From Candidatus Nitronauta litoralis (GTDB taxonomy: Bacteria > Nitrospinota > Nitrospinia > Nitrospinales > Nitrospinaceae), in contig CP048685.1 of assembly GCA_015698285.1 (NCBI GenBank), forward strand, positions 248,001 through 312,000: a DNA stretch of 64,000 nucleotides, written 5' to 3'. Under the pieces are notes generated by a model, which was not told the origin of the DNA, searched no databases, and saw only the letters and a program-made list of their open reading frames with translations. This document shows, piece after piece, positions 34,589 through 43,831 of this stretch (position 1 is the stretch's first letter; every line of letters begins with the position of its first letter). The position numbers were made by a program, and so were the translations under genes.

Positions 34589-36703
34589 TTAATTTAACGC
34601 CAGCATAAGATCGATGCGCCGACGCGGTAAATCAACCTCAGCCACCCGAACCCGGACTTCATCGCCAATTCGAAAAATGCGCCCGCGATGTTGCCCCTTC
34701 AGTTTGTATTCGTGTTCGTAAAATAAATAATAATCATCCTGAAGGTTTGACACCCGGACAAGCCCTTCTACAAAAATACCCTTTAGTTCCACAAAAAAAC
34801 CGAAAGCCTGCACGCCGGATATTATCCCGTCATAAATATGGCCCACTTTATCCAACATAAACTGGGCGCGTCTCAGGTCGTTCACTTCACGTTCAATACC
34901 CTGTGCCTTGAGCTCCCGGTCAGTTGACTGGGCACCCACCTCTGCCGCGATCTGACGGAGCCGACTGCATTCTTTACGAGTGAGCTTTTTCTTTTTGAGG
35001 ACATACTTAAGCAGACGATGTATAGCGAGGTCCGGATATCGGCGGATAGGAGAGGTGAAATGTGTGTAATGTTCAAAACCCAGAGCAAAATGTCCGACCG
35101 GTTCTTCGGAGTAAATCGCCTTTTTCATGGCCCGTAACATCAGGGTATTGATAGCCCTTGCTTCCGGTTTTTCACTCACATTTTGTAGCAGATTGTGCAA
35201 ATGTTTTGACGACAGCTTTTTTATTGAAGGCAACCGGTATCCCAGGCTTTCCAGAAACTCCTGAAAGGTTATTAATTTATCCGGGTCCGGTGTTTCATGG
35301 ATACGGTGCACGGCTGGGATTTTCCGCCCTGTCAAATAACTCGCTACAACTCGATTAGCCGCCAGCATGAATTCTTCAATCAGTTGGTGCGCCGGATTAC
35401 GGTCTGCAATGACGATGGCCTCAACACTGTGGTCCGGATTCATCCTCACCTCCGGTTCCGGAATTTCAAATTCCACACTGCCTTGTTCAAAACGGCGCTT
35501 TCGAAGCGAACGACTGAGTCGATGCATGGCCGTCAGTACTGGCATCGCCTCGGTGTATTCTTTTTCCGGGTCACCGTTTTGCAACAGGTCCCATACCTTT
35601 GTGTAGGTAAACCGGTACCGGCTTTTAATCACCGAGGGGAATATTTCAAAATGAGTCAATTCCCCTCCCTTGGTGAATTCCATCAATGCGGTAATAGTCA
35701 AACGCTTTTCCAAAGGCTTCAGACTGCACACCTCGTTGGACAACTCAACTGGCAGCATCGGAATGACCCCGTCGGGGTAATATATGCTGGTGCCCCGGTC
35801 AAAGGCCTCTTTATCCAGCGCACTGTCTTCTGTCACGTAATTACTGACATCCGCAATGTGGACGCCCAACCGCCACACGGGTCCCTCCACCTCCAACGAA
35901 ACGGCGTCATCAAAGTCCTTGGCCCGCTCTCCATCAATCGTGAAGGTCAACCAACTGGTAAGATCCCGCCGGCTGTCTCCCTCGTCGCCTACAGGTTCAG
36001 GACTGAACCGCCTGGCTTCCTCGAGCGCTTGAGGCGGGAAATCCTGATGGACCCCAAACTTGTGGAAAATGGAACGCAACTCCACGCGCGGGTCATCCGC
36101 TTTCCCCAGCACCTCAAGCACCTTACCTGCAGGAGGCTGATGACGTGTTGGATAGTCGGTGATTTCCACCACCACGATCTGCCCAGGCTTGGCACCATTT
36201 TTCAGTTTGCCCGGAATAAAAATATCGTGAAAAACATTTTCATCGGAAGGAATCACCCAACCGTCCCGGCCAAGAGGCTCAAACACACCAACGAGCGTAG
36301 TATGAGCCCTTTGTAGAATCCTGATTACTCGTCCTTCAGGTTTCCCCCAATTGCTTTTTCCAGACTCCACCCTGACCAGCACCTTGTCCTGATGCATGGC
36401 TCCGTTCATCTGTTTCCGTCCGACATAAAGGTCCGCTTCCCTCGCATCGGTCAGTAAAAAACCATATCCATCCGGATGCCCTTTAAGCATTCCGGAAACC
36501 AGACTCATCTCGTCGGGCAAGCCATAACGCCCTCCCTTCAATTTAACAAGGGCACCCTCTTCCACCATTTCCTTAATTTGCCCTCGAAATTCCCGACGTT
36601 GAGGCTCAGGAACATTCAAGGTTCGCATTAATTCAGAAAATTTTAGCGGTCGATTGGTCTTCTTCTGGATGAGACGAATTAAATTTTCGCTACTTAGATC
36701 CAT
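34589..36703 (-). CDS. rnr: Ribonuclease R
   Basis: RNase R is a processive 3'-5' exoribonuclease that degrades structured RNA. The 704-residue protein has an N-terminal winged-helix and cold-shock domains (about 1-230), an RNB domain with T-I-D-G-E-R-A-K-D-F-D-D-A (near 270-282) and G-V-H-I-A-D-V-S, and an S1 domain at the end (Y-D-G-I-I-S-G-V-Q-A-F-G-F-F-V). The ATG at 36703 is chosen because a longer frame to 36859 would add 52 residues unlike the family and reach into the upstream SBBP gene. It follows the ComEC gene on the same strand. Confidence 0.94.
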   Translation of the reverse strand: MDLSSENLIRLIQKKTNRPLKFSELMRTLNVPEPQRREFRGQIKEMVEEGALVKLKGGRYGLPDEMSLVSGMLKGHPDGYGFLLTDAREADLYVGRKQMNGAMHQDKVLVRVESGKSNWGKPEGRVIRILQRAHTTLVGVFEPLGRDGWVIPSDENVFHDIFIPGKLKNGAKPGQIVVVEITDYPTRHQPPAGKVLEVLGKADDPRVELRSIFHKFGVHQDFPPQALEEARRFSPEPVGDEGDSRRDLTSWLTFTIDGERAKDFDDAVSLEVEGPVWRLGVHIADVSNYVTEDSALDKEAFDRGTSIYYPDGVIPMLPVELSNEVCSLKPLEKRLTITALMEFTKGGELTHFEIFPSVIKSRYRFTYTKVWDLLQNGDPEKEYTEAMPVLTAMHRLSRSLRKRRFEQGSVEFEIPEPEVRMNPDHSVEAIVIADRNPAHQLIEEFMLAANRVVASYLTGRKIPAVHRIHETPDPDKLITFQEFLESLGYRLPSIKKLSSKHLHNLLQNVSEKPEARAINTLMLRAMKKAIYSEEPVGHFALGFEHYTHFTSPIRRYPDLAIHRLLKYVLKKKKLTRKECSRLRQIAAEVGAQSTDRELKAQGIEREVNDLRRAQFMLDKVGHIYDGIISGVQAFGFFVELKGIFVEGLVRVSNLQDDYYLFYEHEYKLKGQHRGRIFRIGDEVRVRVAEVDLPRRRIDLMLALN

Positions 36704-36806
36704 ATCTTTCAAATAGTTATAATTTACCCAGACGAACAACCCAGGGTCAATTTTCAGGTAATCCCATTCAATTTTCCTACCGATAAGACGTACCAAGGAG
36801 ACGCTC

Positions 36807-39539
36807 GTGCTTGCAGCTATAAAAAATCCTAAAATTCGATCATCTATCAGGTTCCTCACGGTGGCAACTCTTTTCGTTGCCTTTAGTTTGGTCTGGTTTG
36901 GTTATAGCACGACTAACGGGAAGAAAGCAGGTAAGTTCAAGAAACCGGAAGTCACCAGAACAGGAGGACAAACCTCAGACCGAATGTCTACCCGCATTCA
37001 ACATTTGCCCCTCTATTTTGAACGAAATGTCGGGCAGGCTCCGGAAGAGGTGCATTATCTAACCCGTGGGTCTGGGTATGGAGTATTATTTAATGACACC
37101 AGCGCCACCATACTTTTTTCAAACCAAGCCAAAGAAAAAAAAGTTTCGCTGAAAAATGAAACGGGAAAAACTTCACTTTTAAAACTCCATTGGGAAAATG
37201 CCAGACCCTCCTTTCCAGTAGGTGAATCTCTACAAAAAACGCGGTTCCACTATTTTTCAGGTAATCAACAGGATCAGTGGCACACGGATATAGAAACCTA
37301 CCTAGCCGTACGTTACCCGGGGGTTTATCCCGGCATAGATCTCGTTTTTTATGGTAACCGACAGCAACCTGAATACGATTTTATCGTAGCCCCTGGAGCA
37401 AACTTTCAAAATATTCGCCTTAATTTTGAGGGTGCACAATCTCTCAACATTGGATCCAATGGAAGACTGAATATCCGGACCTCCAATGGAACCCTGTCTC
37501 AAGATGCTCCCCGAATTTATCAGGTCATCGACGGAAAAAAAATATCTCGTGAAGGAGGCTACACACTCGACAGCCAAAACCGGGTGGGGTTTCATATTGC
37601 CCATTATGATCCTGACCACCCACTGATCATCGACCCGGTCCTTTTACTGAGAACTTATTCAACTTACCTTGGAGGCTCAGGTGCCGAGGTTGGGTTCGAT
37701 ATTGCCCTGGATTCTTCAGGCAATGCCTATATAGCAGGAAGAACGACCTCCTCTGATTTTCCCACTCAGGGAGCTTTTCAGGGAAGCCTTTCCGGAGGTA
37801 GTGGCTCAGATGCTTTTGTGGCCAAACTGAGTGCCGATGGTACCTCTCTGGTTTATGGAACCTATCTTGGTGGAATTGGTTTCGATGAAGCCCTTAGCGT
37901 TGCCGTAAACAGCAGCGGACAAGCCCATATAACCGGGCGTACCACATCGACCGGTTTCCCCACTCAAAACCCCTTGCAGGGCAGCCTGAGTGGCGGAGCG
38001 GGTGAGGATGCTTTTGTTACCAAACTTTCCGCTGACGGCGCTTCGCTAGTATTTTCAACTTATCTGGGAGGGGGCAACACGGATCAAGGACACGGCATTA
38101 CAGTTGATTCCTCTGGAAATGTCTACGTTACAGGCCAAACAAACTCAACCAACTTCCCCACCAGCCTGGCTTTTCAGGGGGCACTTGCAGGAGGGGCTGG
38201 AAACGATGTGTTCCTAACTAAAATCGCTCCATCTGGATTGTCTTTTATTTTCTCTACCTACCTGGGAGGCACCGGGGAAGATTTGGGACGAGGGGTGGCC
38301 TTGGATTCAGACCAGAACGCATATCTTACAGGCAGTACAAAATCCACCAACTTTCCAACCCAAAGCCCATTCCAGGGAAATATCGGTGATGGCACCGGAA
38401 CGGCCAACGATGCCTTCTTCACAAAATTTAACAGCAATGGCGCCTCCCTTGCCTTTTCCTCTTATTTTGGAGGAACCGGGGAAGACGTGGGAAACGACAT
38501 TGCCGTGGACAACGCCGACCGACTCGTGATCACCGGGCGCACAGCCTCAACCAATTTTCCAACAGCGATACCGTTTCAGGGTGCCTTGAGTGGAGGGTCA
38601 GGGACCGATGCCTTTGTCTCACGCATATTGGTTGACGGCAATGGGCTCCAGTTCTCGACCTACCTTGGCGGCGACGCTTTCGATGAAGGAATGTCCGTAA
38701 CTGTAGATTCCGCTTTCAGCGTTCTGGTTGCCGGGCGAACTGACTCTACAGACTTTCCCGTCAGGAATGCCCTGCAGGGCGACCTTAACGGAGGTTCCGG
38801 ATCCGATGGTTTTGCCACTCGCTTTAACAGCTTTGGCAACCTGCAATCCTGGTCAACTTATATTGGCGGCACCGGAACGGAGCAAGCTACAGGAATTGCG
38901 GTCGACTCGGCCTTAGACGCTTATGTCGTTGGCTTCACCGGGTCAACGGATTTTCAAACGGAAACCCCGTTCCAGGGCACACTGGGCGGTGGAGGGTTGG
39001 ATGCCTTCCTTACCAAGCTCAGGTTGATTGATGTTAACCCTGAACTGGCCTCCAGTTCTTCAGTCATGTCTCCGTATTACCAGGTTTCTGACGACGTGTA
39101 TTCTTTTATCGCTATAACCCATCCCTCACTTGCCGGCATGAATTCAAGGATAGGAGTACGTGCTGTTGCATTTAATAACGACGGCTTCCAGTTCGGGACA
39201 ACCCAGGAATTTACGGTTGATGCAGGGCAAACCGCAAAAATATTTTTTGCCCAGCCGACCAATGCCAACATTAATCCCGGAAATATTCCTGGCGCAAACT
39301 TTATAATCGGAACACTTGGCAGCGGACGCGTCCGTTTCGGCCCCATCGCAAGCGAACCAACCGAAGTCATTCCCGGCCCTGGCGGAGGGTTGCCGGATGT
39401 CACCATGCTCAGCTACTGGGGAGCAGTGGTCATCGAGGGTTTTTTGAGCGGATTTGCCGTTTCCTTTGTTGGTGATATTAACGACACTGGGTCACACCCG
39501 GATATGGCACCCGGTCACATGCCTACTGGTGTAAACTAG
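36807..39539 (+). CDS. SBBP-repeat exported protein (DUF7948 plus beta-propeller)
   Basis: The 910-residue protein starts with GTG at 36807, six bases after AAGGAG, and has a hydrophobic export segment (about 16-34). An N-terminal domain of DUF7948 type (F-E-R-N-V-G-Q-A-P near 72) follows. From about 290 to 740 there are seven SBBP repeats of roughly 60 residues with Y-L-G-G-x-G-x-D and D-S-S-G-N-A-Y-I-x-G-x-T and F-P-T-Q motifs, enough for one seven-bladed propeller. A Pro/Gly-rich C-terminal region ends without a clear anchor. Such proteins are secreted or cell-surface; function unknown. Confidence 0.82.
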   Translation: MLAAIKNPKIRSSIRFLTVATLFVAFSLVWFGYSTTNGKKAGKFKKPEVTRTGGQTSDRMSTRIQHLPLYFERNVGQAPEEVHYLTRGSGYGVLFNDTSATILFSNQAKEKKVSLKNETGKTSLLKLHWENARPSFPVGESLQKTRFHYFSGNQQDQWHTDIETYLAVRYPGVYPGIDLVFYGNRQQPEYDFIVAPGANFQNIRLNFEGAQSLNIGSNGRLNIRTSNGTLSQDAPRIYQVIDGKKISREGGYTLDSQNRVGFHIAHYDPDHPLIIDPVLLLRTYSTYLGGSGAEVGFDIALDSSGNAYIAGRTTSSDFPTQGAFQGSLSGGSGSDAFVAKLSADGTSLVYGTYLGGIGFDEALSVAVNSSGQAHITGRTTSTGFPTQNPLQGSLSGGAGEDAFVTKLSADGASLVFSTYLGGGNTDQGHGITVDSSGNVYVTGQTNSTNFPTSLAFQGALAGGAGNDVFLTKIAPSGLSFIFSTYLGGTGEDLGRGVALDSDQNAYLTGSTKSTNFPTQSPFQGNIGDGTGTANDAFFTKFNSNGASLAFSSYFGGTGEDVGNDIAVDNADRLVITGRTASTNFPTAIPFQGALSGGSGTDAFVSRILVDGNGLQFSTYLGGDAFDEGMSVTVDSAFSVLVAGRTDSTDFPVRNALQGDLNGGSGSDGFATRFNSFGNLQSWSTYIGGTGTEQATGIAVDSALDAYVVGFTGSTDFQTETPFQGTLGGGGLDAFLTKLRLIDVNPELASSSSVMSPYYQVSDDVYSFIAITHPSLAGMNSRIGVRAVAFNNDGFQFGTTQEFTVDAGQTAKIFFAQPTNANINPGNIPGANFIIGTLGSGRVRFGPIASEPTEVIPGPGGGLPDVTMLSYWGAVVIEGFLSGFAVSFVGDINDTGSHPDMAPGHMPTGVN

Positions 39540-39637
39540 GGGCAAGTTTTTTCCTTCTCCTGCAATAAGCTCCACCCTTCTATTTCTACTGCTTAACGAC
39601 TTTCATTTTAAAAATGCATCCCCTATAATCGCCAACT

Positions 39638-41725
39638 ATGAAAATACAAAAGGACTGGCTCCAGCAATACGTCGATTGTTCCCTTCCCACACCTGATTTA
39701 GGGCACCTGTTAACCATGGCGGGGCTTGAAATCGAGGCCTTTGAAGAAATCCAGTTGGATGGCGGTGAATTAACAGACGTTCTCGAACTCAATGTCACAC
39801 CAAATCGGGGATATTGTCTTAGCCACATCGGCGTGGCACGTGAAGTGGCTGCACTGACAAAAAGCACTCTTTCCCTTTCAAACCCTGAAGCGGATCTCAA
39901 AAAAGCTAATCGGGGACCAGCCATCAAGGACAAATTATCCGTCCGCCTGGATGATCCGGAACTGTGTCCACGTTATGCTGCCCTTGTTATTGAAAACGTT
40001 CAGGTAAAGCCATCACCGCCATGGTTGCAAAACCGTTTAACCGCGGTCGGGTTACGCCCAATCAATAACGTGGTCGACATCACCAATTTTGTTTTAATGG
40101 AATATGGCCAGCCCTTACACGCTTTCGACCTCAGCCTTCTCAAAAAAAACCAAATCATTGTCCGTCGAGCAAAAGACAAAGAAGTCATCGAAACCCTGGA
40201 TGGCAGTCAATTGACACTCGAGCCGGACACACTGGTAATAGCTGATGGTGTACGACCGGTAGCCCTCGCCGGTGTTATGGGAGGCGCCAATAGCCAGGTC
40301 ACCGAAACCACCACGGATATCGTTCTGGAAAGTGCATGTTTCCATCCATCCTCCATTAGAAAAACATCGAAGAAATACGGCCTGCGCTCAGACTCTTCAT
40401 ATCGTTTTGAACGAGGCATTGATATTGATTCCATTGTTTCAGCTCAAGCAAGGGCCGCGCTGTTGATAGAAGAACTTGCCGGAGGAACCATCGCCCAGGG
40501 CGAAATTGACCTTTATCCCTCACCACGCCAGCCAGCAAACCTGGTCTTCCGTACAGATCGTTGTAACGCCATCCTTGGAACCAGCCTGGATCCAAATACT
40601 GTCAGGAAATACCTGGAAGCTCTGGATATGAAGATAGAGCAAGCAGATGAGGCTCGGTTCGATTTAACTGTTCCTGCCTCGCGGCCGATGATTGAACGGG
40701 AAATTGATTTGATAGAAGAAGTCGCCCGGTTACATGGCTACGATAAAATCGAAATCACCGATCCCTCGGGACAACTCACTCCTTTAAAGCCCACGGATCT
40801 CCAAACGACAAGTCGCGCTCTTAATCAGTTGATGTGTAACCTGGGTTTTACGGAAACCATAAATTACAGCTTTCTGGAAAAAGACATCACTGAACATTTT
40901 ATTGAAGCCTTTGCAAATAACGAGGCCACTACCATTTCACTCGATAATCCAATAAGCGTGGACCTCGGCACCATGCGCACCAGCCTGATTCCCGGACTTG
41001 CTAAATCAAGTATTCGCAACATTCGGCACGGAGCAAAATCATTGCGTCTTTTTGAGATAGGCTCTGCCTTTTTCCAAAAGGACGACCAGGTTGTTGAACG
41101 GCCCTGCCTCGCTGCGATCGTCACCGGCCCCTATCCTCCAGATGTTTGGACGGGGATCGGGAAGGGGTATGATTTTTATGATATTAAGGGAACCCTGGAG
41201 TCCCTGCTTTCCAATTTCAGAATTAAAGGCGATTATCGTTCCACAGCGAAACCCTACCTGGCACAAGGCACCTCTATAGATTGTTTTGTAGGAAAAATTT
41301 CCATTGCCTCTCTTGGCGAGTTGTCTCCCACACTCGCTAAAAAGTTCGAAATTGATCAACCCTTGTTTGCATTGGAAATTGACCTTGAAGGCTGGGTCAA
41401 CGCCTTGCCACCGACAGTTCGATTTGAACCCTTGCCCAAGTTCCCTGGAATCTATCGGGACATCTCTTTGTTGGTAGATAAATCAGTAAAGGCCGACGAA
41501 ATCTGCCAGGTCATCGAACAAGCAGGCACCCACCTCTTGAAAAAGACCGAACTGTATGATCATTTTGAGGGAAAAAAACTGGAACCCGGCAAAAAAAGCC
41601 TTACATTCGCGCTCACATTTCAATCTCCTGACCGAACACTGACCGATGAAGAGATAAACCCGATTTTCGAAGAAATCGTTAAACAGTTGGTCGAAAAAGT
41701 CCAGGCCCATCTACGTGACGCCTGA
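39638..41725 (+). CDS. pheT: Phenylalanyl-tRNA synthetase beta subunit lacking the N-terminal OB domain
   Basis: The 695-residue protein begins like PheT (M-K-I-Q-K-D-W-L-Q-Q-Y-V and L-T-M-A-G-L-E) but then runs straight from F-E-E-I-Q-L-D-G into V-L-E-L-N-V-T-P-N-R (the B3/4 domain). The EMAP/tRNA-binding OB domain, about 100 residues in the typical 800-residue enzyme, is missing. The remaining B5 and catalytic-like modules and the C-terminal FDX-ACB anticodon domain are present. It charges tRNA(Phe) with PheS, whose gene is not in this window. The gene lies upstream of the zap genes and 6S RNA. Confidence 0.92.
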   Translation: MKIQKDWLQQYVDCSLPTPDLGHLLTMAGLEIEAFEEIQLDGGELTDVLELNVTPNRGYCLSHIGVAREVAALTKSTLSLSNPEADLKKANRGPAIKDKLSVRLDDPELCPRYAALVIENVQVKPSPPWLQNRLTAVGLRPINNVVDITNFVLMEYGQPLHAFDLSLLKKNQIIVRRAKDKEVIETLDGSQLTLEPDTLVIADGVRPVALAGVMGGANSQVTETTTDIVLESACFHPSSIRKTSKKYGLRSDSSYRFERGIDIDSIVSAQARAALLIEELAGGTIAQGEIDLYPSPRQPANLVFRTDRCNAILGTSLDPNTVRKYLEALDMKIEQADEARFDLTVPASRPMIEREIDLIEEVARLHGYDKIEITDPSGQLTPLKPTDLQTTSRALNQLMCNLGFTETINYSFLEKDITEHFIEAFANNEATTISLDNPISVDLGTMRTSLIPGLAKSSIRNIRHGAKSLRLFEIGSAFFQKDDQVVERPCLAAIVTGPYPPDVWTGIGKGYDFYDIKGTLESLLSNFRIKGDYRSTAKPYLAQGTSIDCFVGKISIASLGELSPTLAKKFEIDQPLFALEIDLEGWVNALPPTVRFEPLPKFPGIYRDISLLVDKSVKADEICQVIEQAGTHLLKKTELYDHFEGKKLEPGKKSLTFALTFQSPDRTLTDEEINPIFEEIVKQLVEKVQAHLRDA

Positions 41726-41883
41726 TTTTTTCAGTTGAATTCACTTTCAAAACCCGAAAAAACTCTGTCGTAAAACAAAAAAATATGGGACTAATGGGAA
41801 ACGCATTATTAATTGAAAAATATGCTGCGGGCAGTTGCTAATGCTGGCGTTGACTCGAAAAATGTGTGGTGATAGGATGGTTT

Positions 41884-42162
41884 ATGTCTGATTTTCCCTT
41901 GGAAGAGCTGGAGAATCTGATCCCTGCCCTCGTAGAGGAAACCCGTCAATTACGCGAACAAAACTGCGCACTCAAGGAAGAATGTACGCTCTTAAAATCC
42001 CGGTTGGAAGAACAGGCTGAACAATCTGAACAACTGGGGGGAGCAGTCCAACGGGTCAAGGATCTTGAATCCAGACAAAAAAAGCTTGAACAGGAAAGAG
42101 GTGAGTTACGGTCACGCGTGAAACGCCTTCTTGAGTCTATGGAGAAAATTGATTTTCTTTAG
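41884..42162 (+). CDS. Short coiled-coil protein upstream of zapA (ZapB-like)
   Basis: The 92-residue protein is almost entirely a heptad-repeat coiled coil (E-E-L-E-N-L-I-P-A-L-V to L-L-E-S-M-E-K-I), like ZapB-type division proteins, but such similarity is generic. The ATG at 41884 follows AGGATGG. Its stop overlaps the zapA GTG start by one base. A division role is inferred from this location only. Confidence 0.6.
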   Translation: MSDFPLEELENLIPALVEETRQLREQNCALKEECTLLKSRLEEQAEQSEQLGGAVQRVKDLESRQKKLEQERGELRSRVKRLLESMEKIDFL

Positions 42163-42503
42163 TGAGTTCTCTATCTATTTCCCTTCCAGCCCCTCAATTC
42201 ATGTCACAAAGTTCAAAAATAAAAATCTTCGGAAAAACCTACACAGTCAAAACCCCCTCGGGAGATATTGATCCGCAGGAATTGGCAGAATATGTTGACA
42301 ACAAAATGCAGGAGCTATCCACTGGCTCGGCAAAATTGTCCACACTGGATCTGGGGGTTCTCACTGCACTGAATCTGGCCCATGAACTGGCCCTGGTCAG
42401 GCAGGAACTGGCCACCCTTAAAGAAGACCAGGAATCCCGCCAGGAAGAAATAAACCAAAGAGTTTCATCCCTTGTTTCCCAGGTAAAAACAGGTCTGGCC
42501 TGA
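42162..42503 (+). CDS. zapA: Cell division protein ZapA
   Basis: ZapA promotes FtsZ bundling. The protein has the family core I-K-I-F-G-K-T-Y-T-V-K (about 19-29), E-L-A-E-Y-V-D-N-K-M (40-50) and a C-terminal coiled coil (L-A-L-V-R-Q-E-L-A-T-L). The start could be the GTG at 42162, overlapping the previous stop, or an ATG at 42201 that begins closer to the family core. The 6S RNA gene follows, a widespread arrangement. Confidence 0.85.
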   Translation: MSSLSISLPAPQFMSQSSKIKIFGKTYTVKTPSGDIDPQELAEYVDNKMQELSTGSAKLSTLDLGVLTALNLAHELALVRQELATLKEDQESRQEEINQRVSSLVSQVKTGLA

Positions 42504-42540
42504 GCTTTTAAATCTGCATTTCTCGCCGCGAGTTCAAACC

Positions 42541-42569
42541 TTGTGGTGATTTGTGCGTTGTGCTAGGAT
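42541..42569 (+). promoter_or_regulatory. Candidate promoter of 6S RNA
   Basis: TTGTGG at 42541-42546 and TAGGAT at 42564-42569 are separated by 17 bases. Transcription would start near 42576-42581, just before the 5' hairpin of the RNA. Confidence 0.6.
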
Positions 42570-42575
42570 GACTTC

Positions 42576-42777
42576 AATCAGGGAACGTGGTTTCCCTGCC
42601 GTGCTCGAGTAACAAGTCAATTCTTGAGCCAACTCGTAAAAAACGGGATTGAAACTCATCTGTGGTGTGCATACCTCCATGCGAGGGAGCCTGAAGCAGA
42701 AACGGAGATCCCACCTGTCCTTGGCAGGTTCAATAATTGTTTTTTACACGGCACAGCGGGGAAGCCTTCCCCTTTTT
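42576..42777 (+). ncRNA. ssrS: 6S RNA (regulator of RNA polymerase)
   Basis: Between zapA and the 5-formyl-THF cyclo-ligase gene, the conserved position of ssrS, lies a roughly 200-base structured stretch. It has a 5' hairpin (GGGAA / TTCCC), a perfect 7-bp closing stem TGCCGTG / CACGGCA (42597-42603 and 42747-42753) enclosing about 143 bases with partly paired arms, and a terminator. 6S RNA mimics open promoter DNA and binds the housekeeping polymerase. The assignment rests on gene order and structure, not on a covariance search. Confidence 0.72.
42758..42777 (+). terminator. Terminator of 6S RNA
   Basis: Stem GGGGAA / TTCCCC (42758-42763 and 42767-42772, loop GCC) followed by TTTTT (42773-42777). 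Confidence 0.85.
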
Positions 42778-43201
42778 GTTTAAAGGTGGGGGAAGGCGCA
42801 ATTTCAAGATTGCCGCCCCGGTCAGGAACTCATTAATTAGAAAATAGTAACGGACACGATTCAAGTGGCGTTTTTAATCATACAATTTATAGTAATGGGA
42901 ACTTTATTGATGGTGATGTCGTCCGGATTCTCGGGACGAAATCGCTTAACACCATCTCCCGCCAAATATTCAAGCCGCTTCTTCGCCCGTAGTTCCCAGG
43001 CCAGGTTCTAGCTACTCTGAAACCGCTGAAGGTGACTAATAAGCCTTAAAAAAGGCATCGTTACTCTATCTTTAAAAATTGGTTTCACACCAAGAGCACA
43101 GCAAAAGTCATTGCAACCCCCGATTCCTGTTTTACACAGTTTAAGGAACAGTACATTTGCCGTGATCGGTTGCTTTTTATCTGGCGAATGGAGAGCTGAC
43201 A
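42778..43201 (+). promoter_or_regulatory. Long leader region before the folate cyclo-ligase gene
   Basis: This 424-base region has no gene. It contains a nested hairpin with outer stem GATGGTG / CACCATC (42909-42915 and 42950-42956) and inner stem TCGTCC / GGACGA (42919-42924 and 42934-42939). A further GCCTT / AAGGC pair occurs near 43042-43056. It may be a structured 5' leader or a second small RNA. No known riboswitch class was recognised. Confidence 0.4.
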
Positions 43202-43789
43202 ATGGATAAAAGCTCCCAGGACTCAAAAGCCAAAATACGGCAACAAATGAGCTGCCTCAGGAAAGGATTGCTGCCTGAGGATATTGAAAAAAAAAGCGGG
43301 GAAATTGCCCGGAAGACAGTTCAATTGAATATGTTCCGGGCGGCTAAAACCGTCATGGTTTACCGGGCTCTTCCTGATGAAGTACAGACAGAGGAAATAA
43401 TTGCACTGGCCCGGCGAATAGGAAAACAAGTTTGCATCCCATATGTACTGAAAGGCCATAATAAACTGGGAGTTGCTCGATGGCCAAATGAAACAGAGGG
43501 TTGGGTAGCAGGTCCTTTTGGTATCCAGCAGCCCGAGCCCGCCCGGTTTATTTCGCCAGATGTGTTGGATCTGGTTCTGGCACCAGGCCTCGCTTTCGAT
43601 TGTAATGGGGGCCGCCTAGGCTATGGAAAAGGATATTTCGATCAACTGTTTACAAGCACACGGCCCGATTGCTTGCGGCTGGGGCTGGCTTTTGATTTTC
43701 AGGTGATTGACGATGTTCCAATGGACACAAATGACCAGGCTCTTAATGGGGTCATCACTGACAAACGTACTTTACTCCGCGCTTCCTGA
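43202..43789 (+). CDS. fau: 5-formyltetrahydrofolate cyclo-ligase
   Basis: This 195-residue enzyme converts 5-formyl-THF to 5,10-methenyl-THF using ATP. Motifs include R-Q-Q-M-S near 13, V-M-V-Y-R-A-L-P-D-E-V near 50-60, V-L-A-P-G-L-A-F-D near 125 and G-R-L-G-Y-G-K-G-Y-F-D near 136-146. GGAG lies upstream of the ATG. It is in the conserved zapA, 6S RNA, cyclo-ligase order. Confidence 0.93.
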   Translation: MDKSSQDSKAKIRQQMSCLRKGLLPEDIEKKSGEIARKTVQLNMFRAAKTVMVYRALPDEVQTEEIIALARRIGKQVCIPYVLKGHNKLGVARWPNETEGWVAGPFGIQQPEPARFISPDVLDLVLAPGLAFDCNGGRLGYGKGYFDQLFTSTRPDCLRLGLAFDFQVIDDVPMDTNDQALNGVITDKRTLLRAS

Positions 43790-43831
43790 CAAAGAAGCGT
43801 TTTGAACCAATATAGATGAGGTCCTAAGCTC

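Noticed and set aside
35297-36316. Long open frame antisense to rnr
   Set aside because: It is antisense within a well-supported RNase R gene and has no recognisable domain.
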